Positions 42,801-50,797 of a stretch of 64,000 nt of DNA are shown in pieces (the stretch's first letter is position 1; every line of letters starts with the position of its first letter). The translations under genes and the position numbers were made by a program. The notes below the pieces were generated by a model, which saw only the letters and a program-made list of their open reading frames with translations, was not told the DNA's origin and did not search any database. Source of the stretch: Mogibacterium sp. (GTDB lineage: Bacteria > Bacillota > Clostridia > Peptostreptococcales > Anaerovoracaceae); contig JAFRDH010000016.1 of assembly GCA_017403955.1 (NCBI GenBank), forward strand, positions 62,001 to 126,000, written 5' to 3'.

Positions 42801-43326
42801 GACATCATATGTAGCTGCAAAACTCTGGGGCAAGATCATGGATCAGATCCCGAAAGCTGCAAAAGGCAAATACCCTGCTCAGCCTGCAAATGTAATCAAC
42901 CGCGGAGGCGAATACTTCACATCAGGAACTGAAACAGGACTCGATTCCTGGAGCAAGAAGGACGAAGAGAAGAAACGTAAAGCTGAAGCAAAGAAGAAAT
43001 GGGAAGCTGAGCGTGCAAAGCATAAAGTCTGGGTCGAGGAAAAAGGACACTTTGAGACTCGTGTCGTCCAGGCTGCAGTCTATAAGGAATGGGATGAAGT
43101 CGTTCAGGGAGAAGAGATCTATGAAGAGGTCGATGTCCTTGATGCAGAAGGAAAGCCTACAGGCGAAAAGCAATTAGTCCCTACCGGAAGATATAAAGAA
43201 GAGACTATTCACCACAAAGAGCTCGTCACTCCGGAGAAAACTCAGCAAGTATGGGTAGTTGATGAGAAAGGTCATTACGAATATGAGAAAGGCTGGCGTG
43301 ACGGAGACTTCCACTACAAGGGCTGA
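39889..43326 (+). CDS. Class A penicillin-binding protein (PBP1a type)
   Basis: 1145 residues. A long cytosolic N-terminus (about 1-195) goes from acidic to Lys/Ala-rich (SAKKKSASRKKAAKKASKKK); one TM helix (about 202-222); glycosyltransferase GT51 domain with IEDKTFWKHHGFNW and GTSTITQQLARNVYL; transpeptidase domain with SSIKP (Ser nucleophile), SIN (SxN) and HGGKTGTTNE (KTG); then a C-terminal tail (about 1030-1145) with two VWV..EKGH(F/Y)E repeats and many Glu/Lys residues. It polymerises and cross-links peptidoglycan at the membrane. An AGGAGG site precedes the ATG. The catalytic residues are all present; the tails are unusual. Confidence 0.93.
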   Translation: MRSDRDNRTDSEREIDEFLSSFETPVDELSADINSYLDEKDTTKMTAARTFYGVKYSSKPEEPAESIEETDSAAEGPASDEQPETADEAAEEQTPSPADLPAAAQDPANAKNAPGSGNKDEDQEQDKSSAKKKSASRKKAAKKASKKKAKKRTGKSLAAALFLKPNPSFNPSKPVGPKNKKMKLSFGKIIRDCIGLGIIFGLCGMIYALGCIMTAPKIDPKDIYAAVDTSSMIYDDEGKQIDSVFYTQNRKVVKYDEMPEELINSFIAIEDKTFWKHHGFNWTRMVGAVLSSFTGGGRISGTSTITQQLARNVYLSDIKSVRSIRRKIVEMYYASRIEHELSKQEIIEAYLNSIYLGYGCYGVDAAARTYFSKKVSDLDLVQCAALAALPQAPEDYALLKYAADNARVSDDSKIVQKEPDTIVTNDIAKDRRALTLKLMLNQGYITQEQYDENSEKALNSFIKPTITSGNGIYSYFHEYLVDTVISDLMDQYGMEYADAERMVYTKGLQIYSTVDTNAQKIVVKEFKDSSNFPTISALYNTDGDGNMLNNDGDIALYNFDHFFDGNGNFTLSGKDVSINSDGSVTITANRNLNIYTTEVNGETDYSLEFKTYYRVIDDQVYAIQGGYINVPSTYKSLDDKGNLVISADYFTDPAHEGEMQIDGKKLIITDDAYSLASPTLQPQGAMVIVGVGTGEVKAMVGGRNFKGQKLLNRALNARQPGSSIKPLAVYGAALQKSYELAAKNQKWKFIDFDIDQQGVRGWGDYVTVHSSIEDEKCHIENRDWPENVTRSFSGKNTFKTAIQQSINTCAVKLQLQVGNEFSMNQLHKFGITTAVDDESQAANDMNPAALALGAMCQGVEPLEMALAYSAFPAGGKLNTPVCYTKVLDRNGEVLLEGKSEQTEAINEGVAFIMTDVLQSVVNANHYGIESVSHGGKTGTTNERYDIWFDGFTPSYSAALWIGTDQNVEMSSTSYVAAKLWGKIMDQIPKAAKGKYPAQPANVINRGGEYFTSGTETGLDSWSKKDEEKKRKAEAKKKWEAERAKHKVWVEEKGHFETRVVQAAVYKEWDEVVQGEEIYEEVDVLDAEGKPTGEKQLVPTGRYKEETIHHKELVTPEKTQQVWVVDEKGHYEYEKGWRDGDFHYKG

Positions 43327-43342
43327 TATGTAAAATTTATTA

Positions 43343-43372
43343 CAGGCTGTATATCACCGGATATACAGCCTG
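43343..43372 (+). terminator. Terminator after the PBP1a gene
   Basis: CAGGCTGTATATC pairs perfectly with GATATACAGCCTG around the loop ACCG, followed by TATTGCTT. It lies 17 bases past the stop codon. Confidence 0.75.
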
Positions 43373-43490
43373 TATTGCTTCACCCCGGTCTATTCACGAA
43401 TTGAAAAAAAGAACAATTCAGAACATGACTTGCAGCCTTTGAATGTGAAGGTTTTGTGATGACAGCCTTCATTTATACATCACAATTAAG

Positions 43491-43519
43491 TTGACATCTA
43501 ACGTGCAAAAAACTATAAT
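43491..43519 (+). promoter_or_regulatory. Promoter of the NSS transporter gene
   Basis: TTGACA (43491-43496), 17-base spacer, TATAAT (43514-43519), then about 50 bases to the ATG, with AAGGAGG just before it. A consensus vegetative promoter. Confidence 0.85.
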
Positions 43520-43567
43520 TTAGTGGTAATTAGACGCTTTGCGCCATTTATTAAGGAGGTATTTATT

Positions 43568-44950
43568 ATGGAACAAAGTAAAGGTCAATTCAATTCCAAT
43601 TTTGGATTTCTGATGGCCGCACTTGGATCCGCAGTAGGTCTTGGTAACCTCTGGTCCTTCCCTTATAAGATGGGACTCGGCGGAGGATTCGCATTCCTGC
43701 TCCTGTACGTAATTCTTCTCGTAACTGTAGGTTATCCATTGGTTCTTTCTGAAATCGCTATTGGACGTAAATCACAGAAAGCCGCAATCGAAGCTTACTA
43801 TGAGATCCACCCTGCATTCAAGTTCAACGGTGTTCTGCAGACAGCAGTTCCGTTCTTCCTGATCGCATTCTACTGCACATTCGGCGGATACATCATGAAG
43901 TATCTTGTATACTCAATCATGGCATTTGGCGGCAAGGAAGTTGATCCGGGCGCATTCTTCGAAGCATCCCTGCTCAGCAACGGTGGTGCTGCAATGATCT
44001 GGATGGTAATCTTCCTGGCACTCACAGTACTGATCGTACTCGGTGGTGTATCAGGTGGTATCGAAAAGTTCTGCAAGGTTGCTATGCCTGCACTTTTCGT
44101 AATGCTCATCATCATCGTAATCAGATCCTGCACACTTCCTGGATCAGGTGAAGGTCTTGCATTCCTGTTCAAGCCACACTTCGACACAATGAACTCTGCT
44201 GGCGCATTCTTCGATACACTGAAGCTTGCCGGTGGTCAGATGTTCTTCTCACTGTCACTCGCATCCGGCTGTCTGATCGCTTATGGTTCATATCTTGATA
44301 AGAAAGAGAACCTCGAGAAAGACGCTGTATTCATTGCTGTCGGTGACTCCGTAGCTGCTATCCTTGCTGGTATGGCTATCATGCCTGCTTGCACAGCTTA
44401 CGGAATTGAGCCTGGTGCAGGTCCTGGACTTCTGTTCATCTCGATGCAGACAGTATTCAACAACCTCACAGGTGGTAAGCTCTTCGGCTTCCTCTTCTGG
44501 CTCCTCGTATTCTTCGCAGCTCTGTCATCCTCAATCGGTATGATGGAAGGCGGAATCTCTGCTATCCTCGACAGCAGAATCAAAGCCGGAAAGTCTGTAA
44601 ACAGATTCGCAGTTACAATGATAATGGGTGCATGGGCACTGGTTGGTAACGCTCTTACAACTCTCGACTGCCTCGGCGCAGCTGATACAGTTGCATGGTT
44701 CCACCTGCTCGGACAGCCTGACGTACTCGATGTTTGGGATGCTGTTGCTGAAGGTATCCTGATGCCTGCTACTGGTCTGATCATGGCTATCCTCATTGGT
44801 TGGGTAGTTCCTCACTATGTTGATGACGAAATCGAAAAGGGTTCCAACTTCAAGTCAAGAGGACTCTTCGACTTCTGCATCAAGTGGCTCGGACCTATCT
44901 TCATGGCTCTTATCGTTTACGGCCAGATCACATCATTCTGGGGCAAGTAA
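43568..44950 (+). CDS. Neurotransmitter:sodium symporter (NSS) family transporter
   Basis: 460 residues, about 11-12 TM helices with the LeuT-fold NSS signature at the N-terminus: LGSAVGLGNLWSFPYKMG, where AVGLGN forms the sodium and substrate sites. The usual Arg of the WRFPY motif, part of the outer gate, is Ser here, a variant found in some Gram-positive members. NSS proteins import amino acids with sodium. The start is the ATG after AAGGAGG. It is convergent with the glycyl radical gene set and shares a terminator with it, so a substrate link (an amino acid feeding the radical enzyme) is possible but unproven. Confidence 0.92.
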   Translation: MEQSKGQFNSNFGFLMAALGSAVGLGNLWSFPYKMGLGGGFAFLLLYVILLVTVGYPLVLSEIAIGRKSQKAAIEAYYEIHPAFKFNGVLQTAVPFFLIAFYCTFGGYIMKYLVYSIMAFGGKEVDPGAFFEASLLSNGGAAMIWMVIFLALTVLIVLGGVSGGIEKFCKVAMPALFVMLIIIVIRSCTLPGSGEGLAFLFKPHFDTMNSAGAFFDTLKLAGGQMFFSLSLASGCLIAYGSYLDKKENLEKDAVFIAVGDSVAAILAGMAIMPACTAYGIEPGAGPGLLFISMQTVFNNLTGGKLFGFLFWLLVFFAALSSSIGMMEGGISAILDSRIKAGKSVNRFAVTMIMGAWALVGNALTTLDCLGAADTVAWFHLLGQPDVLDVWDAVAEGILMPATGLIMAILIGWVVPHYVDDEIEKGSNFKSRGLFDFCIKWLGPIFMALIVYGQITSFWGK

Positions 44951-44987
44951 TTAGAAAATAATAAGTATAGCGCAAAGTAGTAATACA

Positions 44988-45021
44988 AAAGGATCCGGTA
45001 TCGCGAGATACCGGATCCTTT
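44988..45021. terminator. Bidirectional terminator between NSS and glycyl radical activase genes
   Basis: AAAGGATCCGGTATC pairs perfectly with GATACCGGATCCTTT around a four-base loop, 15 pairs. It serves the plus-strand transporter and the minus-strand activase, whose stop lies five bases away. Confidence 0.9.
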
Positions 45022-45025
45022 GATT

Positions 45026-45922
45026 TTATCTGAAATCCGCTGTTTCTATGCCTTCACTTCTTACGATTTCCCTCATTTCTTCCATTCTTGCCGGTGATGG
45101 TGTAAAGAAATCAGGATGATCATAAGGTATTCCGAGTGCTTCGTATTTGACGATACCAAATCTGTGATACGGAAGCAGTTCCATCTTAGCTCCCGGAAGA
45201 TTCTCATGGACAAAGGCTGCAGATGCCCGGATGTTTTCATCGTCATCGTTCACCCCGCCAATAACAGGTATCCTTATCACCTTCTCCGCTGCAAAGTGTT
45301 TTAACCCGGAAATGTTTTCAAGAATAACAGCATTATCGACTCCCGTATAATATAAATGTTTGCATGGGTCCATATGCTTTATATCCATGAAGATGAGATC
45401 CATTCGCTCAAGTGATCTATACACTTTATCCATGTCGAAATAGCCGGAACTCTCTATATCGAGGCTGTAACCCATTTCGTATAGATTCTCTGTCAGATAA
45501 TCCAGGAACTCAGGCTGTCCTGTAGCTTCACCTCCGGAAAAAGTCACCCCTCCTCCGCTGTATGAATAGAACAGTCTGTGCTTGTGTATCTCTGATATTA
45601 CATAATCCGCATCAACATATGACACCAACTGCATTCTTGCATTCTGTGGACATATATCGGCACACTTTCCGCAAGCTATACATTTCTCCCGCTCAGGGTT
45701 CATATCGATCCCAATATTCTCAGGGCATACTTCGGTACACATCCCGCAGCCTATACATTTGCGCTTATACCACCCTATCTTCTCTGCTCTGGTGAAGCCT
45801 TCGGGATTCGAGCACCACTTGCACCTTAGAGGACATCCGGCCATAAAAATCGTTGTCCTTATCCCATCCCCGTCATTGACAGAAAATGGCTGTAATTGCA
45901 TTATATAGCCCTTAACACTCAT
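45026..45922 (-). CDS. Glycyl radical enzyme activating enzyme (radical SAM)
   Basis: 298 residues. Radical-SAM motif GCPLRCKWCSNPEG (C-x3-C-x2-C) near residue 30; two ferredoxin-like clusters, CIGCGMCTEVCP and CIACGKCADICP, between about 55 and 95 as in CutD/HpdA-type activases; then GGGVTFSGGEATGQPEFL for SAM binding. It generates the glycyl radical on the partner enzyme encoded five bases upstream. It is the last gene of a lysC-GRE-activase set. Secure as an activase of a non-PFL glycyl radical enzyme. Confidence 0.95.
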   Translation of the reverse strand: MSVKGYIMQLQPFSVNDGDGIRTTIFMAGCPLRCKWCSNPEGFTRAEKIGWYKRKCIGCGMCTEVCPENIGIDMNPEREKCIACGKCADICPQNARMQLVSYVDADYVISEIHKHRLFYSYSGGGVTFSGGEATGQPEFLDYLTENLYEMGYSLDIESSGYFDMDKVYRSLERMDLIFMDIKHMDPCKHLYYTGVDNAVILENISGLKHFAAEKVIRIPVIGGVNDDDENIRASAAFVHENLPGAKMELLPYHRFGIVKYEALGIPYDHPDFFTPSPARMEEMREIVRSEGIETADFR

Positions 45923-45927
45923 GACTG

Positions 45928-48300
45928 TCAGAACTCCTCATGCGCATTTCTGGCCATGATCGAGTCCTGCATCTCCCTGGAGAGATTGGTGAACTGTGCA
46001 CTGTAGCCTGCGACACGGACGAGAAGACTCCTGTATTTGTCAGGATTCTTCTGAGCATCTTTGAGGACTTCATTGGATATAGTGTTGAACTGTACATGGA
46101 ATCCGCCAAGAGCGAAATAACTCTGGAGCATCGCTCCGAGATTGGCTCTTCCTCTCCTTGTAGCGACCAGATCGTGATTCAGTCTGAGGTTGAGCAGAGT
46201 TCCGCCGCTATGCATATCATGATTCATTTTGGCAGCGCTTCTGAGAGCAGCAAGACATGTGGATGTATCGCTGCCTGTATAAGGCGAAACACCTTCGTTG
46301 ATCGGATCCTTGGCATACCTTCCTTCAGGTGTTGCCCCGAGGACTTTACCTGTAGGAAGATAGTTCGAAATTCCCATGAACGCAGTAACAAAATGATTGC
46401 CGTAGAGATCGTTATATCCGGTGACCTCATCATAGAAGAAATCAGCAAGATCTCTGGCTATTGAATCCACATAATCATTGTCATTACCGTATTTAGGACA
46501 TGCAAGAGCTTTTGCTCTCAGGCTTTCATGACCTTCCCAGTTATCATTCAGCGCATCAATAATATCCGCCATAGTAGCTGTTCCTTCTTCGAAAACAAGC
46601 TTCTTGATGACAGCGAGCGAATTGGCTGTTACAGAAAGGCCTACACCTGTGAAAACAGGTCCTATATTATACTTAGCTCCACCGTCAACGAGATCTTTTC
46701 CGTTCTTGAGGCAATATTCATTGCAGGCTGACATAAACGGTCTGTGGCCGATTTCCTTGTGGATCTCCTGTGCTGTAACGAGGCTGATAACTCCGTGCCT
46801 TACAAGATATCTGAACTGCTTCTTCCATGCTTCGATGATCTCTTCCAGGGAAGTGAACGTTCTCGGATCCTTCTCAGGCAGGCTTACCAGTTCTCCGCTG
46901 AGACGGCTTTTACCTTCATTGAGCGCAAATTCAAGGGCTGCGGCAAAACTGATACTTGCAGCTGATGTCCACTCGAACGTTTTGCGAGAATGAGGAACGA
47001 CGCATCCGCAGTTGTTCCAGTCTCTGGCGTCTTTCGGCTCATAGCCTAGATTGGACAGCATCTGATATCCTGTACGGTCGCCATGGATCGCCGGGAATCC
47101 GCAGCCTGTTGAAACGAGCTCGGTGACAGCTGCCATGAATTCAGGCGGACAGTCAGGATGTATCCTGCAGCTCAGTGTAGGCTGGTGAGTCATACATTCT
47201 CTTGTAGCCTGTATCGCCATGAACGAAATATCGTTGGTCGCATCCGTTCCGTCGACTTTAGTTCCTCCGATCGTAAGGTTCTCAAAGTTAGTATAACCTG
47301 CAAAGAAGCTTGCAGTATTCTTGGAGATAGTCCACGCCCATTCACTATATTTCAGCCACAGGCATTCAACCAATTCAAGCGCTTTGTCATAGTCAATGGT
47401 GCCCTCGTCAAGATCGTGCTTGTAGTATGGATACATGTACTGGTCAAAACGACCCGGGTTCCAGGCAAGCGGGTTTTCGGAGATAATACCACCAAGCTGA
47501 ACGAACCACACGAACTGAATAGCCTCTCTGAAGCTCTCAGGAGCGTTCTCAGGGATTTTAGCGCAGATCGCAGAGATTTCCTCGAGTTCTGTCTTCCGGA
47601 CCGGATCAGGCTCATTTTGCGCCATTTCAGCCGCCTTGGCAGAGTAGCGTCTGCCGAGAGTGATCATTCCGTCTGCGATCAGGATAATAGACTTGTAGAA
47701 ATCGATTTTCTGTTTCTCTTCAGGGATAGCTTCATCAAGAGCAGCAATATGATCAACCGCTTCTGCTTTGATGCCGCCGTATCCCTTCGGCAGCAGGACA
47801 TCTATATAATCAGCAGAGATCTCACCAATGCCATTTCTCCACTTTGAGTCTGTATCGAGAAATCCCGTATCTACACCGATTTTCTTGGTTGCTTCGGAAG
47901 TTCTGGCAAGGAAAGCTTCTTCGATAGATTTGCCCTTCCAGTACGGGAAGATATTCTTGCGGATAAACTCTGTCTGCTCAGGTGTTACATCGTACGGGTC
48001 CTGCCCTCTTTCAGGGAAAGTATCGATCTCATCGTTTATCCAAAGCCAGCCGAACTCAGGAGTCAGAATAGCGCATTTACGGTATTCTCCACTCGTTCCA
48101 ACGACAAGTTCCCCTTCCCAGATATTGACCGAAAGCTCTTCGCAGGTGTCTTTGAACGCCTGTGCAGTTCTGACGATATGAGGCTGCCCTTCAGTCCTCT
48201 GGAACGATTTGGTCCAGCTCCAGGCTCTTTCATAAGAAATATGAGGCTTGGTATTTACATAATTCTGCCTGATTTTCTCTACTCTTTCTGTGATTGCCAT
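45928..48300 (-). CDS. Glycyl radical enzyme of unassigned substrate
   Basis: 790 residues, cytosolic. C-terminal glycyl loop LVRVAGYSAQF (Gly about 765) and thiyl-cysteine loop NNCGCVVPHSRK (Cys about 433). Dehydratase-type members (CutC, PduC-like, HypD, IslA) have GCVE at this loop, with Glu two residues after the Cys as base; here that position is Val. HPA decarboxylase has GCLE. So it is outside those classes by that marker; related classes without this Glu include pyruvate formate-lyase and X-succinate synthases. The N-terminal half keeps TEGQP and ERA blocks common to the dehydratase/decarboxylase branch. An activase follows it immediately, and aspartokinase precedes it by about 30 bases. 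Substrate: unknown. Confidence 0.9.
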   Translation of the reverse strand: MAITERVEKIRQNYVNTKPHISYERAWSWTKSFQRTEGQPHIVRTAQAFKDTCEELSVNIWEGELVVGTSGEYRKCAILTPEFGWLWINDEIDTFPERGQDPYDVTPEQTEFIRKNIFPYWKGKSIEEAFLARTSEATKKIGVDTGFLDTDSKWRNGIGEISADYIDVLLPKGYGGIKAEAVDHIAALDEAIPEEKQKIDFYKSIILIADGMITLGRRYSAKAAEMAQNEPDPVRKTELEEISAICAKIPENAPESFREAIQFVWFVQLGGIISENPLAWNPGRFDQYMYPYYKHDLDEGTIDYDKALELVECLWLKYSEWAWTISKNTASFFAGYTNFENLTIGGTKVDGTDATNDISFMAIQATRECMTHQPTLSCRIHPDCPPEFMAAVTELVSTGCGFPAIHGDRTGYQMLSNLGYEPKDARDWNNCGCVVPHSRKTFEWTSAASISFAAALEFALNEGKSRLSGELVSLPEKDPRTFTSLEEIIEAWKKQFRYLVRHGVISLVTAQEIHKEIGHRPFMSACNEYCLKNGKDLVDGGAKYNIGPVFTGVGLSVTANSLAVIKKLVFEEGTATMADIIDALNDNWEGHESLRAKALACPKYGNDNDYVDSIARDLADFFYDEVTGYNDLYGNHFVTAFMGISNYLPTGKVLGATPEGRYAKDPINEGVSPYTGSDTSTCLAALRSAAKMNHDMHSGGTLLNLRLNHDLVATRRGRANLGAMLQSYFALGGFHVQFNTISNEVLKDAQKNPDKYRSLLVRVAGYSAQFTNLSREMQDSIMARNAHEEF

Positions 48301-48329
48301 ATGGATCCCCCTCTAAATTGCAGATGCCA

Positions 48330-49643
48330 TTATACAAAGGCGTTATAGATCGCGCGGATAGCTCTTTCGAAGTCAGGAGCTTCAACGCCGATAATGACAT
48401 TGATCTCATTAGTACCCTGGTTAAGCATACGGATATTGATGCCTTCATCAGCCAGCGCAGCTGTTATTCTGGCAGCTACACCTATCGTTCTGGCCAGGCC
48501 GAGACCTACTACAGCTATCATCGCGATATCTTCTGTAACGGTGATCTCGTCAGGTCTCAGGCTCTGCTCAAGTGATGCCAGGACATCATCGAGTTTATCC
48601 TCGAGTTCTTTGCTCTCGATTACTACAGAAAGCGAATCGATGCCTGTAGGTATGTGATCAAAATTGATTTCCTGGTCTTCGAGAACGGCAAGCGCTCTGC
48701 GGACAAAACCGATCTCCTTGTTCATCATATTCTTGTATATCGAAATGACTGTGAAAGGTTTCTTGCCTGCGATTCCGGAAAGTACCTTGTTATTGTTATA
48801 TGTATTCTCAGTAGTTATGATAGTGCCCGGATCTTCCGGTGCATTAGTGTTCCTGATGTTGATAGGTATATTGGCAAGTCTGACCGGGAAAACAGCTTCT
48901 TCATGGAGAACACTTGCCCCCATATATGAAAGCTCTCTGAGCTCTATGTATGAGATATATTCGATAGGCATCGGATCCTTGATGATCCTCGGATCAGCCA
49001 TCAGGAGACCTGATACATCTGTCCAGTTTTCATAGATCTCTGCCTTAACTGCTCTTGCAACAAGCGAACCGGTAACATCAGAGCCGCCTCTCGAGAGAAC
49101 TTTGATCTCTCCGATATCAGCATAGCTGCCGTAAAAACCCGGAATAACAGCGTACTCGTGTTTTGCCAGTTCTTCCGATAATCTTTTATTCGTCTCCTCA
49201 GCAAGAAGTCTTCCCTTGTGGTCGAAAACGATCAGGTCTTTCGTATCTACGAAGTCAAATCCCAGAAAAGCCGCTACCAGAATAGCTGACAGATACTCTC
49301 CTCTGCTCGCGATATAGTCTTCACTGCATCCGGCAGACATCTTCTGTCTGATCTCTTCATAATGACTCTCCAGATCCACCTGAACTCCAAGAGTGAACGC
49401 TATCGCGCTGTATCTGTCGGTAATGACCTGAAACAGCTGCTCATACGGAATATTGTGATCCGCCTGTGCTTTACACATGAACAGAAGATCCGTTATCTTA
49501 TTGTCCTTGTCAAAACGTTTTCCCGGAGCTGATACTACAATGTATCTCCTGTCCGGATCGGATTTGATGATCTGCTCGATCTTCCTTAACTGGATTCCAT
49601 CTGCAACTGAAGAGCCTCCGAATTTAGCGACTTTGATTCCCAT
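48330..49643 (-). CDS. lysC: Aspartate kinase
   Basis: 437 residues from MGIKVAKFGGSSVAD; a short extension upstream starts with TTG and lies too close to the AAAGGG site. Kinase signatures KFGGSS, SRGGSDVTGSLVA and ENWTDVSG are present, followed by two ACT domains (about 300-437; MMNKEIGFVRRALAVLED, VGLGLARTIGVAAR), which usually give feedback control by lysine or threonine. It phosphorylates aspartate for Lys, Met and Thr synthesis. It begins the operon with the glycyl radical enzyme, which is an unusual neighbour. Secure identity. Confidence 0.95.
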   Translation of the reverse strand: MGIKVAKFGGSSVADGIQLRKIEQIIKSDPDRRYIVVSAPGKRFDKDNKITDLLFMCKAQADHNIPYEQLFQVITDRYSAIAFTLGVQVDLESHYEEIRQKMSAGCSEDYIASRGEYLSAILVAAFLGFDFVDTKDLIVFDHKGRLLAEETNKRLSEELAKHEYAVIPGFYGSYADIGEIKVLSRGGSDVTGSLVARAVKAEIYENWTDVSGLLMADPRIIKDPMPIEYISYIELRELSYMGASVLHEEAVFPVRLANIPINIRNTNAPEDPGTIITTENTYNNNKVLSGIAGKKPFTVISIYKNMMNKEIGFVRRALAVLEDQEINFDHIPTGIDSLSVVIESKELEDKLDDVLASLEQSLRPDEITVTEDIAMIAVVGLGLARTIGVAARITAALADEGINIRMLNQGTNEINVIIGVEAPDFERAIRAIYNAFV

Positions 49644-49710
49644 AATGATCAATACCCTTTCTTGAATTGTTATATGACAGCAGGCATTTCCTGCAAAATA
49701 ATTACCGTAT

Positions 49711-49739
49711 ATTATACTGCAATTTCACCCTTGTAACAA
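49711..49739 (-). promoter_or_regulatory. Promoter of the lysC-glycyl radical enzyme operon
   Basis: On the minus strand TTGTTA (49734-49739), 17-base spacer, TATAAT (49711-49716). A small hairpin GCAGG/CCTGC (49680-49694) lies in the leader. No lysine riboswitch was recognised in the short leader. Confidence 0.65.
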
Positions 49740-49746
49740 TTAAATC

Positions 49747-49776
49747 TTGCCCAGTTGTAAAAGTCTCGGTTATAAT
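49747..49776 (+). promoter_or_regulatory. Promoter of the secreted lysine-rich protein gene
   Basis: TTGCCC (49747-49752), 18-base spacer, TATAAT (49771-49776), followed by an AAGGAGG ribosome site before the ATG at 49817. It is divergent from the lysC promoter. Confidence 0.6.
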
Positions 49777-49816
49777 TTATATGAAATAGTTACTGTCCAG
49801 AGCAAGGAGGTGAATC

Positions 49817-50752
49817 ATGTCTATAATCAAAAGAATTGCAACAATTCTGCTGACGCTTGTTCTCACACTGACATTCATCCCACTTGTACCGAATCTTGCT
49901 GTATATGCTTCAGATGGATTCGATCAGGATGAATATGTGATTGATGCAGGTTACCCGCGCAGTGAACTGTATATGCATTGCAACACAAAGATCGCACCAC
50001 ACAAGGCCGGTGTTTCCGATGCGACAGTAGTACAGCCTATGACCGTTTACGATGACGGTGTCTCGATCCTTCCTATAGGAGTAGGCGAAACAAATGTTTA
50101 TTTCTTCGATGGGATACGGCCTGCGACTTCAATGAATTGTTTTACTACGAAAGTCATCGTCACAGAAGCCGGGCTTGCGGCAGCAATGAAGAACCTGCAT
50201 GAGATCGAATGGGAGGATCTCGGCTATGGTTCAAAAAAGATCCGTATCAGCGGTGCAAAAGGTACCAAGTATACTATCAAATCAGGCAGTACCAAAATTG
50301 CCTCAGGCACATTTGAATCCTATGCTGAGAAAACCGTTAAACTGCCAAAAGTATACAAAGTCGGAACCACTCTTACTTACAGTGTGTCATACCCTTATAC
50401 TTCAGGCGGAACATCCAAGACTTTGACCTTCACAAAGAAATTCAAAATCAACAAACAATCCTATGTATCAGAAGCAAGACTCAAAAGTAAGAAAAAGATC
50501 AAGATAAGCCTGGAGAATGTGCATAAGGGAGATGTTTTCAAACTCACTTACAAAGGCAAGACATACACTAAGAAAATCAAGAAGAATTATCCGAAGGATT
50601 CCGGTGACTACACATTTACCATCAAACTTAAAAAGAAAATGACTAAGAACAGCAAGTTCAAAGTCAAGATCACCAACAAATACAAACAGACGCTTCTGAA
50701 GAGTACAGTCAAATTACATAATGGAAGTTTCTGGATCTACGGTGACGATTGA
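49817..50752 (+). CDS. Secreted Lys-rich repetitive surface protein
   Basis: 311 residues. A signal peptide (about 1-30, cleavage probably after VYA) leads into a 130-residue Asp/Gly/Cys-containing part and then a tandem set of Lys/Thr/Tyr-rich strands (for example KKIRISGAKGTKYTIKSG, KKKIKISLENV, KTYTKKIKK), like Clostridia proteins with fibronectin-III or cell-adhesion-like modules. No catalytic motif. The last gene of the window (63507 onward) has similar Lys-rich ends. It probably acts outside the cell; no partner is identifiable. The composition (high Lys, low hydrophobic) is unlike neighbours. Confidence 0.72.
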   Translation: MSIIKRIATILLTLVLTLTFIPLVPNLAVYASDGFDQDEYVIDAGYPRSELYMHCNTKIAPHKAGVSDATVVQPMTVYDDGVSILPIGVGETNVYFFDGIRPATSMNCFTTKVIVTEAGLAAAMKNLHEIEWEDLGYGSKKIRISGAKGTKYTIKSGSTKIASGTFESYAEKTVKLPKVYKVGTTLTYSVSYPYTSGGTSKTLTFTKKFKINKQSYVSEARLKSKKKIKISLENVHKGDVFKLTYKGKTYTKKIKKNYPKDSGDYTFTIKLKKKMTKNSKFKVKITNKYKQTLLKSTVKLHNGSFWIYGDD

Positions 50753-50762
50753 TCTTAAACTA

Positions 50763-50795
50763 AAATCCCCGCAGCCTGCATGGCCGCGGGGATTT
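50763..50795. terminator. Bidirectional terminator between the secreted and TIR genes
   Basis: AAATCCCCGC pairs with GCGGGGATTT, then TTT; it lies 10 bases past the secreted-protein stop and just beyond the stop of the convergent TIR gene. Confidence 0.9.
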
Positions 50796-50797
50796 TT

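Noticed and set aside
45928-48300. Pyruvate formate-lyase, choline TMA-lyase or hydroxyproline dehydratase assignment
   Set aside because: The thiyl loop has single-Cys GCVV rather than the double-Cys site of PFL or the GCVE of CutC and HypD; no partner genes (cutD-type microcompartment or proline genes) are nearby.
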